Positions 1-6,793 of a DNA stretch of 9,887 bases are shown one piece after another (the first letter of the stretch is position 1; each line of letters opens with the position of its first letter). The DNA lies in the NCBI GenBank assembly GCA_005881495.1, contig VBHI01000045.1, positions 1 through 9,887 of the forward strand, read 5' to 3'. The notes beneath the pieces were generated by a model. The model ran no database searches and was not told the origin of the DNA. It was given only the letters and a program-made list of their open reading frames with translations. Made by a program: the position numbers and the translations under genes. The DNA is from Chloroflexota bacterium. GTDB lineage: Bacteria; Chloroflexota; Ktedonobacteria; Ktedonobacterales; Ktedonobacteraceae.

Positions 1-925
1 CTATGGTTTCAATACTAGACAGATTTTTAATCGAGAGGATGGTACCACCCAGGAAGAGTACGCCTGCAATGGCGGATAGCCCAATAGCCCAGAGGACGCC
101 ACGCGGGGCATTTCTCTGCGGGTTATTGGTCTCCTCGCCCAGCGTTCCTGCCGTGTCGAAGCCATAGATGACGAACAATGACATGAACATTGCCGCGGCG
201 AACGCTCCAAAGTAAATGTCACCCAACGGTGGCGTCCATTGTGCTCCTGGAACGCCAAGAGCTGCGGAAAGAACCTTGGGAGCGACATTGGGAGTGGGAC
301 CGGTGAAGAGGAAACTAAGCGACTGATGATTGAAGAAGATCAGTAAGACGAGCGCGAAAACGAACATGCCAATGATCTCGGCGACAACGCCAATGTTGTT
401 GATAATCGACACCAATCTTACGCCCGCAATATTAATGAGGGTACCAACGACAATCGAGGCCAGTGCGATGAAGACAGCATTGGGCATCCCCAGGATGGTC
501 GCGGGAATGCCGGGGAAGATGGCCAGCAAAGGAATAGGAACAGTGAACGCTACGGCTGTGATGGTGAGAACCCCTGCGAAGAAGTAGAACCAACCAGTGA
601 ACCAACCTAAAGTGTAACCAGAGAGGCGCTTGCTCCACTGGTAGATCGAACCCGCGATGGGGAAGTGTGATGAGAGTTCAGCGAAGTTTAGCGCTACGAT
701 GAACTGTCCAATTGCGACAATGATCCATGTCCAGAAGAATGCAGGGCCACCGGCCAGGATACCAAGATAGAAGAGCGCGAATGTGCCGGTAGCGACGGAG
801 ATGTAGGAGAAAGCGACTGCAACATTGGAGAGGAACCCCAGCGATCGCCGCAATTCCTGTTTGTAGCCAAACTTTTGCAGTAATGCCTCGTCCTTTTGTT
901 GCTGAGATACATCTGGTTGCGCCAT
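1..925 (-). CDS. APC-superfamily amino acid permease, C-terminus outside window
   Basis: The minus-strand reading frame is open from the ATG at 925-923 to the window edge, giving 308 codons with no stop, so the gene is cut by the window and is not broken. AAAGGAGG lies at 942-935, nine bases before the ATG. After a polar N-terminus of about 25 residues come long hydrophobic stretches at roughly 31-58, 61-82, 105-137, 150-168 and 180-198, then another near 237-255. The segment HFPIAGSIYQWSKRL (87-101) and the segment GFDTAGTLGEETNNP (255-269) are typical of the APC amino acid permeases, closest in feel to the ACT/GABA-choline permease group. The protein should be an inner-membrane secondary transporter, probably for an amino acid or amine. 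The substrate cannot be read from the sequence. It is divergent from mdh, and its other neighbours lie outside the window. Confidence 0.9.
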   Translation of the reverse strand, partial: MAQPDVSQQQKDEALLQKFGYKQELRRSLGFLSNVAVAFSYISVATGTFALFYLGILAGGPAFFWTWIIVAIGQFIVALNFAELSSHFPIAGSIYQWSKRLSGYTLGWFTGWFYFFAGVLTITAVAFTVPIPLLAIFPGIPATILGMPNAVFIALASIVVGTLINIAGVRLVSIINNIGVVAEIIGMFVFALVLLIFFNHQSLSFLFTGPTPNVAPKVLSAALGVPGAQWTPPLGDIYFGAFAAAMFMSLFVIYGFDTAGTLGEETNNPQRNAPRGVLWAIGLSAIAGVLFLGGTILSIKNLSSIETI

Positions 926-1318
926 TGATAAACGCCTCCTTTGCGGTAGATAATACCAACGATCAGGAACGTGAAAACGGCCCCACTCACCTATTGCCAT
1001 TGCTCTAAGAGGCAGACGGTTGAAGAACCCTTGCCCTTAATAGAGGGAATGGTAGAGGTCCAAATGTCCTTTCCCTTTTATACAATGCGTAGGATATCAG
1101 GTGAGTTAAAGAAAAAAGGGGATACCTCACGGATGTAGATTTGCGAGATTCGAACCAGATAACGATTAGTTAGCAAAAATTCGTAATGCTCAATTCTGAA
1201 GAATCCGAAATCTGCAACTGTTAATAGTATATAGTAGGGTTAGTTCTTTATAAATGCCATGTGCAATGTAGCTATATTATAGGCTCAAAATATGTGTATT
1301 TAGAAAACTGAGAGTCCT

Positions 1319-1348
1319 TTGCCTTTTTTGTGGTGTACGACATACAAT
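1319..1348 (+). promoter_or_regulatory. Predicted sigma-A-type promoter for mdh
   Basis: TTGCCT (1319-1324) and TACAAT (1343-1348) are separated by 18 bases in an AT-rich stretch. Transcription would start near 1355, giving an mdh leader of about 75-80 nt. The call rests on consensus matching only. Confidence 0.45.
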
Positions 1349-1382
1349 ATTTTTAGTAATTGGTTTTAAGAATAACGTTACA

Positions 1383-1403
1383 GGACGGTCGAAAATATCG
1401 TCC
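1383..1403 (+). promoter_or_regulatory. Hairpin in mdh leader
   Basis: GGACGGT (1383-1389) pairs with ATCGTCC (1397-1403) through six Watson-Crick pairs and one G-T pair across a 7-nt loop. It lies 16 bases before the mdh ribosome site (AAAGGGA, 1419-1425). No T-run follows, so it is not a normal terminator. It may stabilise the leader or mark an operator, but no function is shown. Confidence 0.3.
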
Positions 1404-1432
1404 CTCTATTTTTCGTTGAAAGGGATAGTTTT

Positions 1433-2359
1433 ATGCGCAGTAAGATAACCGTTGTTGGTGCCGGATTTGTTGGTAGTACGCTGGTACAGCGTTTGGCAGA
1501 AAAAGACTATGCCGATGTCGTGATGTATGATATCGTACCTAATATGCCCCAGGGCAAGGCGCTGGACATACTCCAGGCGGGACCTGTACTTGGCTACGAT
1601 TCGCTGGTGACAGGTACGAATGATTATGCTGAGACGGCAAACTCTGATATCGTCGTGGTAACCTCTGGTTTCCCTCGTAAACCAGGAATGTCCAGGGATG
1701 ACCTGGTCAAGAAAAATCAGGAGATTGTGGCGCAGGTGACTGAGAACGTCGTCAAGTATTCTCCTGATTGTATCATGATTATGGTTACCAACCCGTTGGA
1801 TGCAATGGCACAGCTCGCGTTTCATATCAGCGGTTTCCCACGTAACCGTGTGATTGGCATGGCCGGAGTGCTGGACACAGCACGTTTCCGAACATTCATT
1901 GCGCAGGAGCTTGGCGTCTCGGTGCGTGACGTGCAGGCCTATGTGCTGGGTGGCCATGGCGATACGATGGTTCCTCTTGCTCGTATGTGTACTGTCGCTG
2001 GAGTTCCCATTGCGCAATTGCTTTCAGCAGAGCGTATTGAGCAGATTGTGCAGCGTACGCGTGATGGTGGGGCTGAAATCGTGAAGTTGCTTGGGACGGG
2101 CAGCGCATACTTTGCGCCATCGGCTTCAGTCCTGCAAATGGTCGATTCAATATTACTTGACAAGAAAATGATCATGCCGTGCGCAGTTTATTTGCAGGGA
2201 GAATATGGGATGCAGGATCTCTTTGTTGGTGTACCGGTGAAGCTTGGAGCGCAGGGTATGGAGGAGGTCGTCGAGGTGGAACTGGATTGGGGCGAGCGCG
2301 CTCAGTTGCAGAAGTCTGCTGACGCTGTGAAAGAGCTGATCGAGGTGATGGGTATTTAG
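1433..2359 (+). CDS. mdh: Malate dehydrogenase, LDH-like NAD-dependent type
   Basis: The product has 308 residues, the normal size for the LDH-like bacterial malate dehydrogenases, which interconvert malate and oxaloacetate with NAD in the TCA cycle. The N-terminal Rossmann fold shows VGAGFVGS (8-15), and Asp33 ends strand beta-2, which favours NAD over NADP. The mobile loop reads [13 protein letters not shown] (80-92). Arg82 occupies the position that is Gln in lactate dehydrogenases, so this is malate rather than lactate dehydrogenase. Arg88, Asn120, Asp148, Arg151 and the catalytic His175 in GGHGDTMV are all present. The ATG has AAAGGGA seven bases upstream. The gene stands alone, between a divergent permease and a convergent minus-strand gene pair, with its own predicted promoter at 1319-1348. 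Nothing looks truncated or unusual. Confidence 0.96.
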   Translation: MRSKITVVGAGFVGSTLVQRLAEKDYADVVMYDIVPNMPQGKALDILQAGPVLGYDSLVTGTNDYAETANSDIVVVTSGFPRKPGMSRDDLVKKNQEIVAQVTENVVKYSPDCIMIMVTNPLDAMAQLAFHISGFPRNRVIGMAGVLDTARFRTFIAQELGVSVRDVQAYVLGGHGDTMVPLARMCTVAGVPIAQLLSAERIEQIVQRTRDGGAEIVKLLGTGSAYFAPSASVLQMVDSILLDKKMIMPCAVYLQGEYGMQDLFVGVPVKLGAQGMEEVVEVELDWGERAQLQKSADAVKELIEVMGI

Positions 2360-2391
2360 ATAATAGAGAAGGGGAGAGGCGGGCGGTGGGC

Positions 2392-2434
2392 CAGGTTGAC
2401 CGCAGAGGAAGCAGGTTGACCGCAAGGGTCAACC
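2392..2434. repeat. Direct repeat plus perfect palindrome, probable dispersed intergenic repeat
   Basis: CAGGTTGACCGCA occurs at 2392-2404 and again at 2412-2424, a 20-base period. The second copy forms a perfect 8-bp hairpin with its complement: GGTTGACC (2414-2421), loop GCAAG, GGTCAACC (2427-2434). It starts 32 bases after the mdh stop codon. It could stabilise the 3' end of mdh mRNA or help termination, but no T-run follows. Duplicated palindromes of this sort between convergent genes resemble REP-like dispersed repeats. Confidence 0.6.
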
Positions 2435-2450
2435 CTACTATAGACGATGG

Positions 2451-2472
2451 TTGCTTCACTAGCGTGAAGCGA
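2451..2472. terminator. Hairpin between convergent mdh and rsmI, possible bidirectional terminator
   Basis: GCTTCAC (2453-2459) and GTGAAGC (2464-2470) form a perfect 7-bp stem with the 4-nt loop TAGC. It extends to nine pairs if T2452-G2471 and T2451-A2472 are counted. It sits between two convergent gene ends (2359 and 2508), where a shared terminator is expected. Neither strand has a T-run after the stem, so classical intrinsic termination is uncertain. Confidence 0.35.
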
Positions 2473-2507
2473 GGATGGGAGGCGCATGGTGGACCAGGTT
2501 TGCACTT

Positions 2508-3139
2508 TTATGTTGGTGCGAATACTGCCCCTGCGATAACAATAATATACTCACCGCGCGGTTTTGACTGTGATACCGCTTCCAGCAGCGAGGAGAGCGT
2601 TCCTCGCTGTACTTGTTCAAACAACTTCGTCAGGTCGTTGGCGATAGCCGCTTCACGATCGCCAAAGGTGTTTATTGCGTCGCGCAGGAATCCTTCAAGC
2701 CGGTAGGGGCTTTCATAGAAGATAAGCGTGTGGGGAGATTCTTTATCGATTGCCATAAATTTGCATCTCCCCACAGATTTGCGCGGTGGAAAGCCGCAAA
2801 AGGTGAAGCTGTGAACCGGTAATCCGGAGAGCACCAGGGCCATCACAAAAGCCGTAGGTCCTGGAATCATCGTCACAGCGACCTGGGCGTTGATGGCTCT
2901 ACGCACCAGCGTGAAACCTGGGTCCGAGATGCCCGGTGTCCCGGCATTCGTCACAACGGCGACAGACTTCCCCTCTTTCAGAAGGCGATCTGTGGCTTTG
3001 TAATCGAAAAATGCTTGAGTAACAATCCCGTTTTGCGTGTATCTTCACTGGCAATCACGTCAACCTGCCGTAATGTGTCGAGAGCACGCAGTGTAATATC
3101 ATTGAGATTACCGATAGGGGTAGCAATCAAATACAGCAT
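2508..3139 (-). pseudogene. rsmI: rsmI, 16S rRNA 2'-O-ribose C1402 methyltransferase, broken by internal deletion and frameshift
   Basis: RsmI uses S-adenosylmethionine to methylate the 2'-O of C1402 in 16S rRNA at the decoding centre. The N-terminal part (3139-2978, 53 codons) reads [20 protein letters not shown] and then [15 protein letters not shown], a textbook RsmI start, and ends at a TGA at 2980-2978. The rest of the enzyme is in another frame: [16 protein letters not shown], then [38 protein letters not shown] and [10 protein letters not shown], ending at 2508. Both homologous parts run into each other around 2996-3013. The part normally between them (the region matching TPLISYHEHNK in relatives) is missing, roughly 40-50 bases by my memory of the family. 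So this is a deletion plus frameshift, not a single-base slip. The long C-terminal helical tail of some RsmI proteins is also absent, but short forms exist. It follows the acyl-CoA synthetase gene by 23 bases and was probably co-transcribed. An assembly error is the main alternative. Confidence 0.85.
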
Positions 3140-3162
3140 TTACTCAGCTTTCTTCTACCGGG

Positions 3163-4746
3163 TTATGGATGATGTTCACCTGTTTCACTGCGTATTTTTT
3201 CCAGCTTACTGAGCACATCAAGACGCTTTACTTTGAGTGTATGGGTTCGAGGAAAGTCTTCTTCCGGCCAGACGGTAAAACCGCGTACCTGTTGATGTGG
3301 GGCAAGCTGTTTATTGGTTTGATGTATGACGCTTTTCGCTTGGTTAGGATCATCCATGAGCAGAACAGCATGGACTTCTGGCCCCTGATCGTTCTCCATG
3401 AGCCCAAAAACCACCGCATCTTTGACCAGAGGGTTTGCTTGTAAGATGTTTTCGATATCTTCTGGATAGACATTGAGGCCATTGGCGAGCACGATAAGAT
3501 TTTTCTTGCGCCCCTTTAAGTAGAGGTTATTTTTTTCATCGAGATAGCCAAGATCCCCAGTGGAATACCAGCCATCCTTAAAGGAAGCAGCGGTGGCATC
3601 TGGATTCTTCCAGTAGCCCAATGCCACATTTGGACCATGAACCAGTATCTCACCGTCATCGGCGATGCGCACCTCAACTCCGTTGAGGGATTTACCAACC
3701 GAGTCTAATATATGTTCGCGGTAGGGAGTAGCGGAAATAATGGGAGAGCATTCTGTTGCGCCATATCCCTGTAATACGCGGAAGCCTATATTTTCCCATC
3801 TCTGGGCGAGTTGAGGAGATAAGTATGCACCACCACTAACAAAGAAGCGGAAGTGTCCTCCAAAGCGTTTATGTACCGTTCCGAAGAGGAAACGACGCCA
3901 ACCAAATGGCAGGATGGCTGCAATTCGAAGCAGTTGTTCAAATTGTTGCTCTCTCTTTTGCCGTCTTACCTCTCTTTCTATGCCATTAAGAAAAAGCTGA
4001 AGAGCCTGTGGAACGAGGACGCTACAGGTTATTTGTTGTGAAGAGAGCAGCCTGAGGAGAGTGTCAGGTACAAGTGAACGGGCATAGACGATACTGGCAC
4101 CGCAGCAGATGAGAGCGATTTCAACGGTCAATTCAAACATGTGACTAAGCGGCAAAATAGAGAGCGCACGATCTTCAGCCGTCATATTGATGAAAGCTAA
4201 TGCTGCGGTCGCATTGCTGGTAATATTGCCATGACTTAACATTACGCCTTTGGGGTGGCCGGTTGTACCGGAAGTAAAGACTATTTCGGCAAGGTCGCCT
4301 GCATCGACCAGCGGTAATTTCGTGGGGTCTAATGGTTGCTGTGGCAAGGCATCAATGTCAATGAGAGGAAGCGATACTTGCTTCAATCCTGCAAACTGTT
4401 TCTGAGAAGTAATCAGCAGGCGAGCATTGGTTGTCTCTGCAACGCGTACGAGGAAATCTTCTTTACTATTGACATCCAGGGGGACAACCACAGCACCGAT
4501 TAATAGCGCGCCCAGGTAAGCGATTATCCACTCAGACCTGCTTGGTGACCAGATAAGCAGACAATCGCTCTTGTTTATTTGAAGATTCTGTAAAGAGGCG
4601 GCAAATCCTTTAGCTCGTTCTTGTAACTCGCGATATGTGAGGGTAGACATTGTTCCCACCCTTGCCACCTCGACAGGCTCGATAAGCGCGACGCGATTCG
4701 CGAAGCGTTCAGCGGATGCAGCAAATAATGAATTGATCGTCTGCAT
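3163..4746 (-). CDS. AMP-forming acyl-CoA synthetase / acid-CoA ligase family protein
   Basis: This 527-residue protein belongs to the class I adenylate-forming enzymes, which activate a carboxylic acid with ATP to an acyl-adenylate and then usually pass it to CoA. The signature motifs are in order: VFTSGTTGHPKGVMLSHGN (157-175) phosphate-binding loop, PLSHMFE (199-205), GYGATECSPI (327-336), WYSTGDLGYLDE (393-404), LKGRKKNLIVLANGLNVYPEDIE (in 410-432) hinge and C-domain entry, and FPRTHTLKVKR (498-508). Lys505 is the expected catalytic lysine, but the usual Gly before it is Leu504. The length and the GRKKNLI-GLNVYPEDIE pattern fit fatty acyl-CoA/AMP-ligase enzymes of the FadD-like or Aas-like type. 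The chain length of the acid is unknown. The ATG at 4746-4744 has AAGGAGG eight bases upstream (4760-4754). The protein has no signal peptide and is probably cytosolic or membrane-associated. The broken rsmI gene follows 23 bases downstream. Confidence 0.92.
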   Translation of the reverse strand: MQTINSLFAASAERFANRVALIEPVEVARVGTMSTLTYRELQERAKGFAASLQNLQINKSDCLLIWSPSRSEWIIAYLGALLIGAVVVPLDVNSKEDFLVRVAETTNARLLITSQKQFAGLKQVSLPLIDIDALPQQPLDPTKLPLVDAGDLAEIVFTSGTTGHPKGVMLSHGNITSNATAALAFINMTAEDRALSILPLSHMFELTVEIALICCGASIVYARSLVPDTLLRLLSSQQITCSVLVPQALQLFLNGIEREVRRQKREQQFEQLLRIAAILPFGWRRFLFGTVHKRFGGHFRFFVSGGAYLSPQLAQRWENIGFRVLQGYGATECSPIISATPYREHILDSVGKSLNGVEVRIADDGEILVHGPNVALGYWKNPDATAASFKDGWYSTGDLGYLDEKNNLYLKGRKKNLIVLANGLNVYPEDIENILQANPLVKDAVVFGLMENDQGPEVHAVLLMDDPNQAKSVIHQTNKQLAPHQQVRGFTVWPEEDFPRTHTLKVKRLDVLSKLEKIRSETGEHHP

Positions 4747-4818
4747 GTGCTTTCCTCCTTAACCGATGATGCTATTGTTGAGGTTGGCCGAAACAAATAA
4801 AACCGATGGATAGGATAT

Positions 4819-4824
4819 AGTATA
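4819..4824 (-). promoter_or_regulatory. Candidate -10 box for the acyl-CoA synthetase-rsmI transcript
   Basis: On the minus strand TATACT occupies 4824-4819, about 75 bases upstream of the ATG at 4746. At 17 bases upstream there is only a poor -35 match, so the promoter might need an activator or may be mispredicted. Confidence 0.25.
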
Positions 4825-5075
4825 AGGGAAGTAGCCATTTTTTGCTAGTGTAAAAAAAGAAATAATTCGACGGTTAAAATGAGCAATTCTGTCAGATTTA
4901 GGGTGTGAGAACATTATGAAGTAAACTTACGAAGAGTTTTGAGAGAAACTGCTTCATTTTTTTCATAACTTAAATACTCTAGTAAGCTTATCCCATTTCT
5001 TTTGGCGCGGCATTTCTAGTATGATCAGGCAAGGCGGTATTTATAAGAAAGATTAGAGATATAATCACAGCACTA

Positions 5076-5104
5076 TTGACATCTTCTTAATAACATGCTA
5101 CTAT
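5076..5104 (+). promoter_or_regulatory. Predicted strong sigma-A promoter for the XRE-TPR gene
   Basis: A perfect TTGACA (5076-5081) is followed after exactly 17 bases by TACTAT (5099-5104). An extended -10 element, TG at 5096-5097, is present one base before the box. This is the best promoter match in the window. Transcription would start near 5111, leaving an unusually long leader of about 280 nt before the ATG at 5392. Confidence 0.6.
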
Positions 5105-5155
5105 GATAACTACTGGCATTATGTTAGCATTTCTTGTCATTAAGAGATGTATTCA

Positions 5156-5293
5156 AACCTTTATGAGCCACTTTCTATAGTGAAGGGGGTAATAAAGGTT
5201 ATATGTGTCTTAAACATAAAATGCGCATAAGCGTTTGTAAAATGTGTGCTGGTTTGTCTGGAATATAAAGGAGTTACAGATGATTCCTTTATA
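5156..5293 (+). promoter_or_regulatory. Structured leader RNA with alternative base-pairing arms
   Basis: Two perfect 9-bp inverted repeats lie in the predicted leader. Arm 1 AACCTTTAT (5156-5164) pairs with arm 2 ATAAAGGTT (5192-5200), with a small inner hairpin. Arm 3 TATAAAGGA (5264-5272) pairs with arm 4 TCCTTTATA (5285-5293), and G-T pairs extend this stem to 13. Seven-base cores are interchangeable: CCTTTAT of arm 1 or 4 can pair with ATAAAGG of arm 2 or 3. TTCCTTT (5284-5290), mostly arm 4, is also exactly complementary to AAAGGAA (5377-5383), the ribosome site of the regulator gene. This could be a translational switch. The pairing is seen in the sequence; the switch is inference. It matches no riboswitch class that I recognise. 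Confidence 0.45.
5203..5268 (+). CDS. Possible 21-codon leader ORF
   Basis: The ATG at 5203 opens a 21-codon frame starting MCLKHKM and containing CKMC (12-15), ending at TAA 5266-5268. AAAGG lies only four bases upstream, a tight spacing, and AAGGGGG lies 13 bases upstream. The stop codon lies inside arm 3 of the second leader hairpin, so a ribosome finishing this ORF would open that stem. This position suits a leader peptide that couples translation to RNA folding. The peptide itself has no recognisable family, and the ORF may be chance. A second mini-ORF of four codons (5280-5294, MIPL) has a far better ribosome site, AAAGGAG at 5267-5273. Confidence 0.25.
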   Translation: MCLKHKMRISVCKMCAGLSGI

Positions 5294-5342
5294 GTGCTCC
5301 ATTGGATGGAAACGCTTATAATGCTCCATTGGATGGAAACAC
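5289..5342. repeat. 27-bp tandem duplication in the leader of the XRE-TPR gene
   Basis: Two adjacent 27-base units (5289-5315 and 5316-5342) match at 25 positions. Both contain TGCTCCATTGGATGGAAAC. Each unit starts with a -10-like hexamer (TATAGT at 5290, perfect TATAAT at 5317) and contains the small inverted repeat CCAT-TGG-ATGG. The duplication ends 50 bases before the regulator start. It may be a double operator, for example for autoregulation, or a recent slippage duplication. It would encode LDGN-type peptide repeats only if a TTG start at 5302 were used, which has no ribosome site. Confidence 0.75.
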
Positions 5343-5391
5343 TCAAGTCAAATTGAAGGGAAAACTTGACAACTTGAAAGGAAATTTAACA

Positions 5392-6777
5392 ATGCCACCA
5401 TCCCTCGAAGCTGCAAATGTGGGTAAGGCGGTCGCAGCTAGGGTCGGTACCAACATTCGAGAAGTTCGTACCAAGCTTGGAATGACCCAGGCTCAGTTGG
5501 CTGCACCTGAATTTTCCATCTCATATATCTCTGCGATTGAGAGAGGAAAGATTCGCCCATCCCTCAAAGCGCTCTCTATCCTTGCGCGCCGCCTGGATGT
5601 TCCCCTGACATTCTTATTGGAAGGTTCGCCTTCTGGCGCTGCTGAAGCGAGAGCAGTAGGTTATTCCCCCGCTGACTCAGGTCCTGACCAGAAAATTGAT
5701 GTCGATTTACTACAGGCAAGTGTGCTCGTACAACAGGGTGCCTTTGAAGAGGCTGAGCAGTTGTTAGGGCCCATTCAACCTGAGCGTATTACAACGGATC
5801 AAGTATATCGATTATTCTTGTTGCGAGGTCAGATACATTTGGGGTCGAATGAGTTCCAGGAAGCTGTAGTGGACTTACGCCTGGCTGTTACTCAGGCTGA
5901 AAGCTTAAATGATAGCGAAGCAACAGAGAGAGCGCGTAATCTGCTGGGTAGGGCCTACTTCATGTTGTACAATTATACCCTGGCGGTAGAAAATCACCTC
6001 CGCTGTAACACTGCAATCGAAAATAGCCAGATTCATGACCCTGTTTTCGCACTCGAGGTTTACAGTAATTTAGCGAATGATTATTTCCGCATGGGCGAAT
6101 TAGAAAAAGCTGTAACTTATTATCATCGTGCGTTAGAAGTGTTCGATGATTTCAATCGTGACAGTAAGAGCTTTGCGCAGAAGTATATGGAGATCAGCCA
6201 GAGTTATAAGGCAATTGGTAAACTGACGATGGCACGGGATTATGCTATGCGTAGCCTGGCTCTTTATGAAATGCGGGATGAGCAAAGGCTCGTTGGTCTC
6301 ACACACCAGCGCCTGGGTAAAACGCTTGAGAAGCAGAACGACCTGGATGAGGCGGAAAAAGAGTATAGGCAGGCTATCGCAATTGAACAAGAGCTTAACG
6401 ATGCGGTATCGGCCTCAACGTGTCATACATCTCTGGCAGAGCTTCTATTAAAGCGCGGTAACCTACAAGAAGCGGAGAAAGAAGCCCAGGAAGCCCTCAC
6501 TTTTGCTCGTGCAAGCGGAGATTCTCAGACTCAGGGCCAGGCGCTTATTGCGCTTGCCCAGTTGCGTCACCAGACCAAGGACTATGCAGCTGCCGATGAA
6601 CTGTTCACCCAGGCTCTCGAATTGCTGGATTCGTCGCACGCCCATGAAATTACGGCGGGTGCGTATTTCCGCTATGCTAATTTGTTGGAGGAGCGTGGCG
6701 AAGTGCAACGCAGCTTGAACGCCATTAAAAAAGCGTACGAACATCAGCGTCAAGGTAAACGCGGAGATAGCGAATAG
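5392..6777 (+). CDS. XRE-family helix-turn-helix regulator with C-terminal TPR array
   Basis: I place the start at ATG 5392 (461 residues), which has AAAGGA (5377-5382) nine bases upstream. The frame stays open back to a TTG at 5302, but that start has no ribosome site. Residues about 16-78 form an XRE/Cro-type DNA-binding domain: NIREVRTKLGMTQAQLA, then SISYISAIERGKIRPSLKAL and LARRLDVPLTFLLEG. From about 104 to 452 the protein is a run of about eight or nine tetratricopeptide repeats of roughly 40 residues, for example YSNLANDYFRMGELEKAVTY (224-243) and HQRLGKTLEKQNDLDEAEKE (305-324). No signal peptide or membrane segment is seen, so it is cytosolic. XRE plus TPR is the architecture of the peptide-sensing RRNPP regulators (PlcR, NprR, Rgg), but it is also common in actinobacterial and chloroflexotal regulators of unknown ligand. 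It has a long structured leader and lies upstream of a sigma-like/anti-sigma-like gene pair. Confidence 0.9.
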   Translation: MPPSLEAANVGKAVAARVGTNIREVRTKLGMTQAQLAAPEFSISYISAIERGKIRPSLKALSILARRLDVPLTFLLEGSPSGAAEARAVGYSPADSGPDQKIDVDLLQASVLVQQGAFEEAEQLLGPIQPERITTDQVYRLFLLRGQIHLGSNEFQEAVVDLRLAVTQAESLNDSEATERARNLLGRAYFMLYNYTLAVENHLRCNTAIENSQIHDPVFALEVYSNLANDYFRMGELEKAVTYYHRALEVFDDFNRDSKSFAQKYMEISQSYKAIGKLTMARDYAMRSLALYEMRDEQRLVGLTHQRLGKTLEKQNDLDEAEKEYRQAIAIEQELNDAVSASTCHTSLAELLLKRGNLQEAEKEAQEALTFARASGDSQTQGQALIALAQLRHQTKDYAAADELFTQALELLDSSHAHEITAGAYFRYANLLEERGEVQRSLNAIKKAYEHQRQGKRGDSE

Positions 6778-6793
6778 TCGACGATACGAGTGT

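Larger units (their letters stand above)
926..1432. other. AT-rich divergent intergenic region between permease and mdh
   Basis: This region of about 500 bases has no convincing gene on either strand. The permease leader occupies the left side, with its ribosome site at 942-935. A weak candidate minus-strand promoter has a TATAAA box at 1082-1077, but its -35 box is poor. The right side, about 1130-1380, is strongly AT-rich and holds the mdh promoter listed separately. I looked for a T-box or another amino acid-responsive leader upstream of the permease and recognised none. Confidence 0.6.
4747..5391. other. Divergent intergenic region between acyl-CoA synthetase and XRE-TPR regulator
   Basis: This 645-base AT-rich region has no full-size gene. 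The left end carries the ribosome site of the ligase gene and its candidate -10 box. About 4850-5070 shows no gene or clear structure apart from A/T-runs. From 5076 on it contains a strong plus-strand promoter, two 9-bp hairpins, a possible 21-codon leader ORF, a four-codon ORF and a 27-bp tandem repeat, each listed separately. AACCGATG occurs at 4761-4768 and 4801-4808, a short direct repeat near the ligase start. Confidence 0.6.

Noticed and set aside
1147..1156. GATTCGAACC, which on the minus strand looks like a tRNA T-loop
   Set aside because: The flanking bases do not form a T-stem, and no anticodon or acceptor stem is found nearby.
1406..2017. A 203-codon open frame on the minus strand inside mdh
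   Set aside because: It is antisense to a clear malate dehydrogenase and its His/Arg-rich translation looks like a shadow frame. No ribosome site or family was seen.
2978..3013. Programmed ribosomal frameshift in rsmI
   Set aside because: A frameshift alone would not explain the missing conserved segment between the two halves. A deletion explains both.
5302..5391. A 30-residue N-terminal extension of the XRE-TPR protein from TTG 5302
   Set aside because: It has no ribosome site, would translate the tandem repeat, and the ATG at 5392 has a good AAAGGA site and starts just before the HTH domain.
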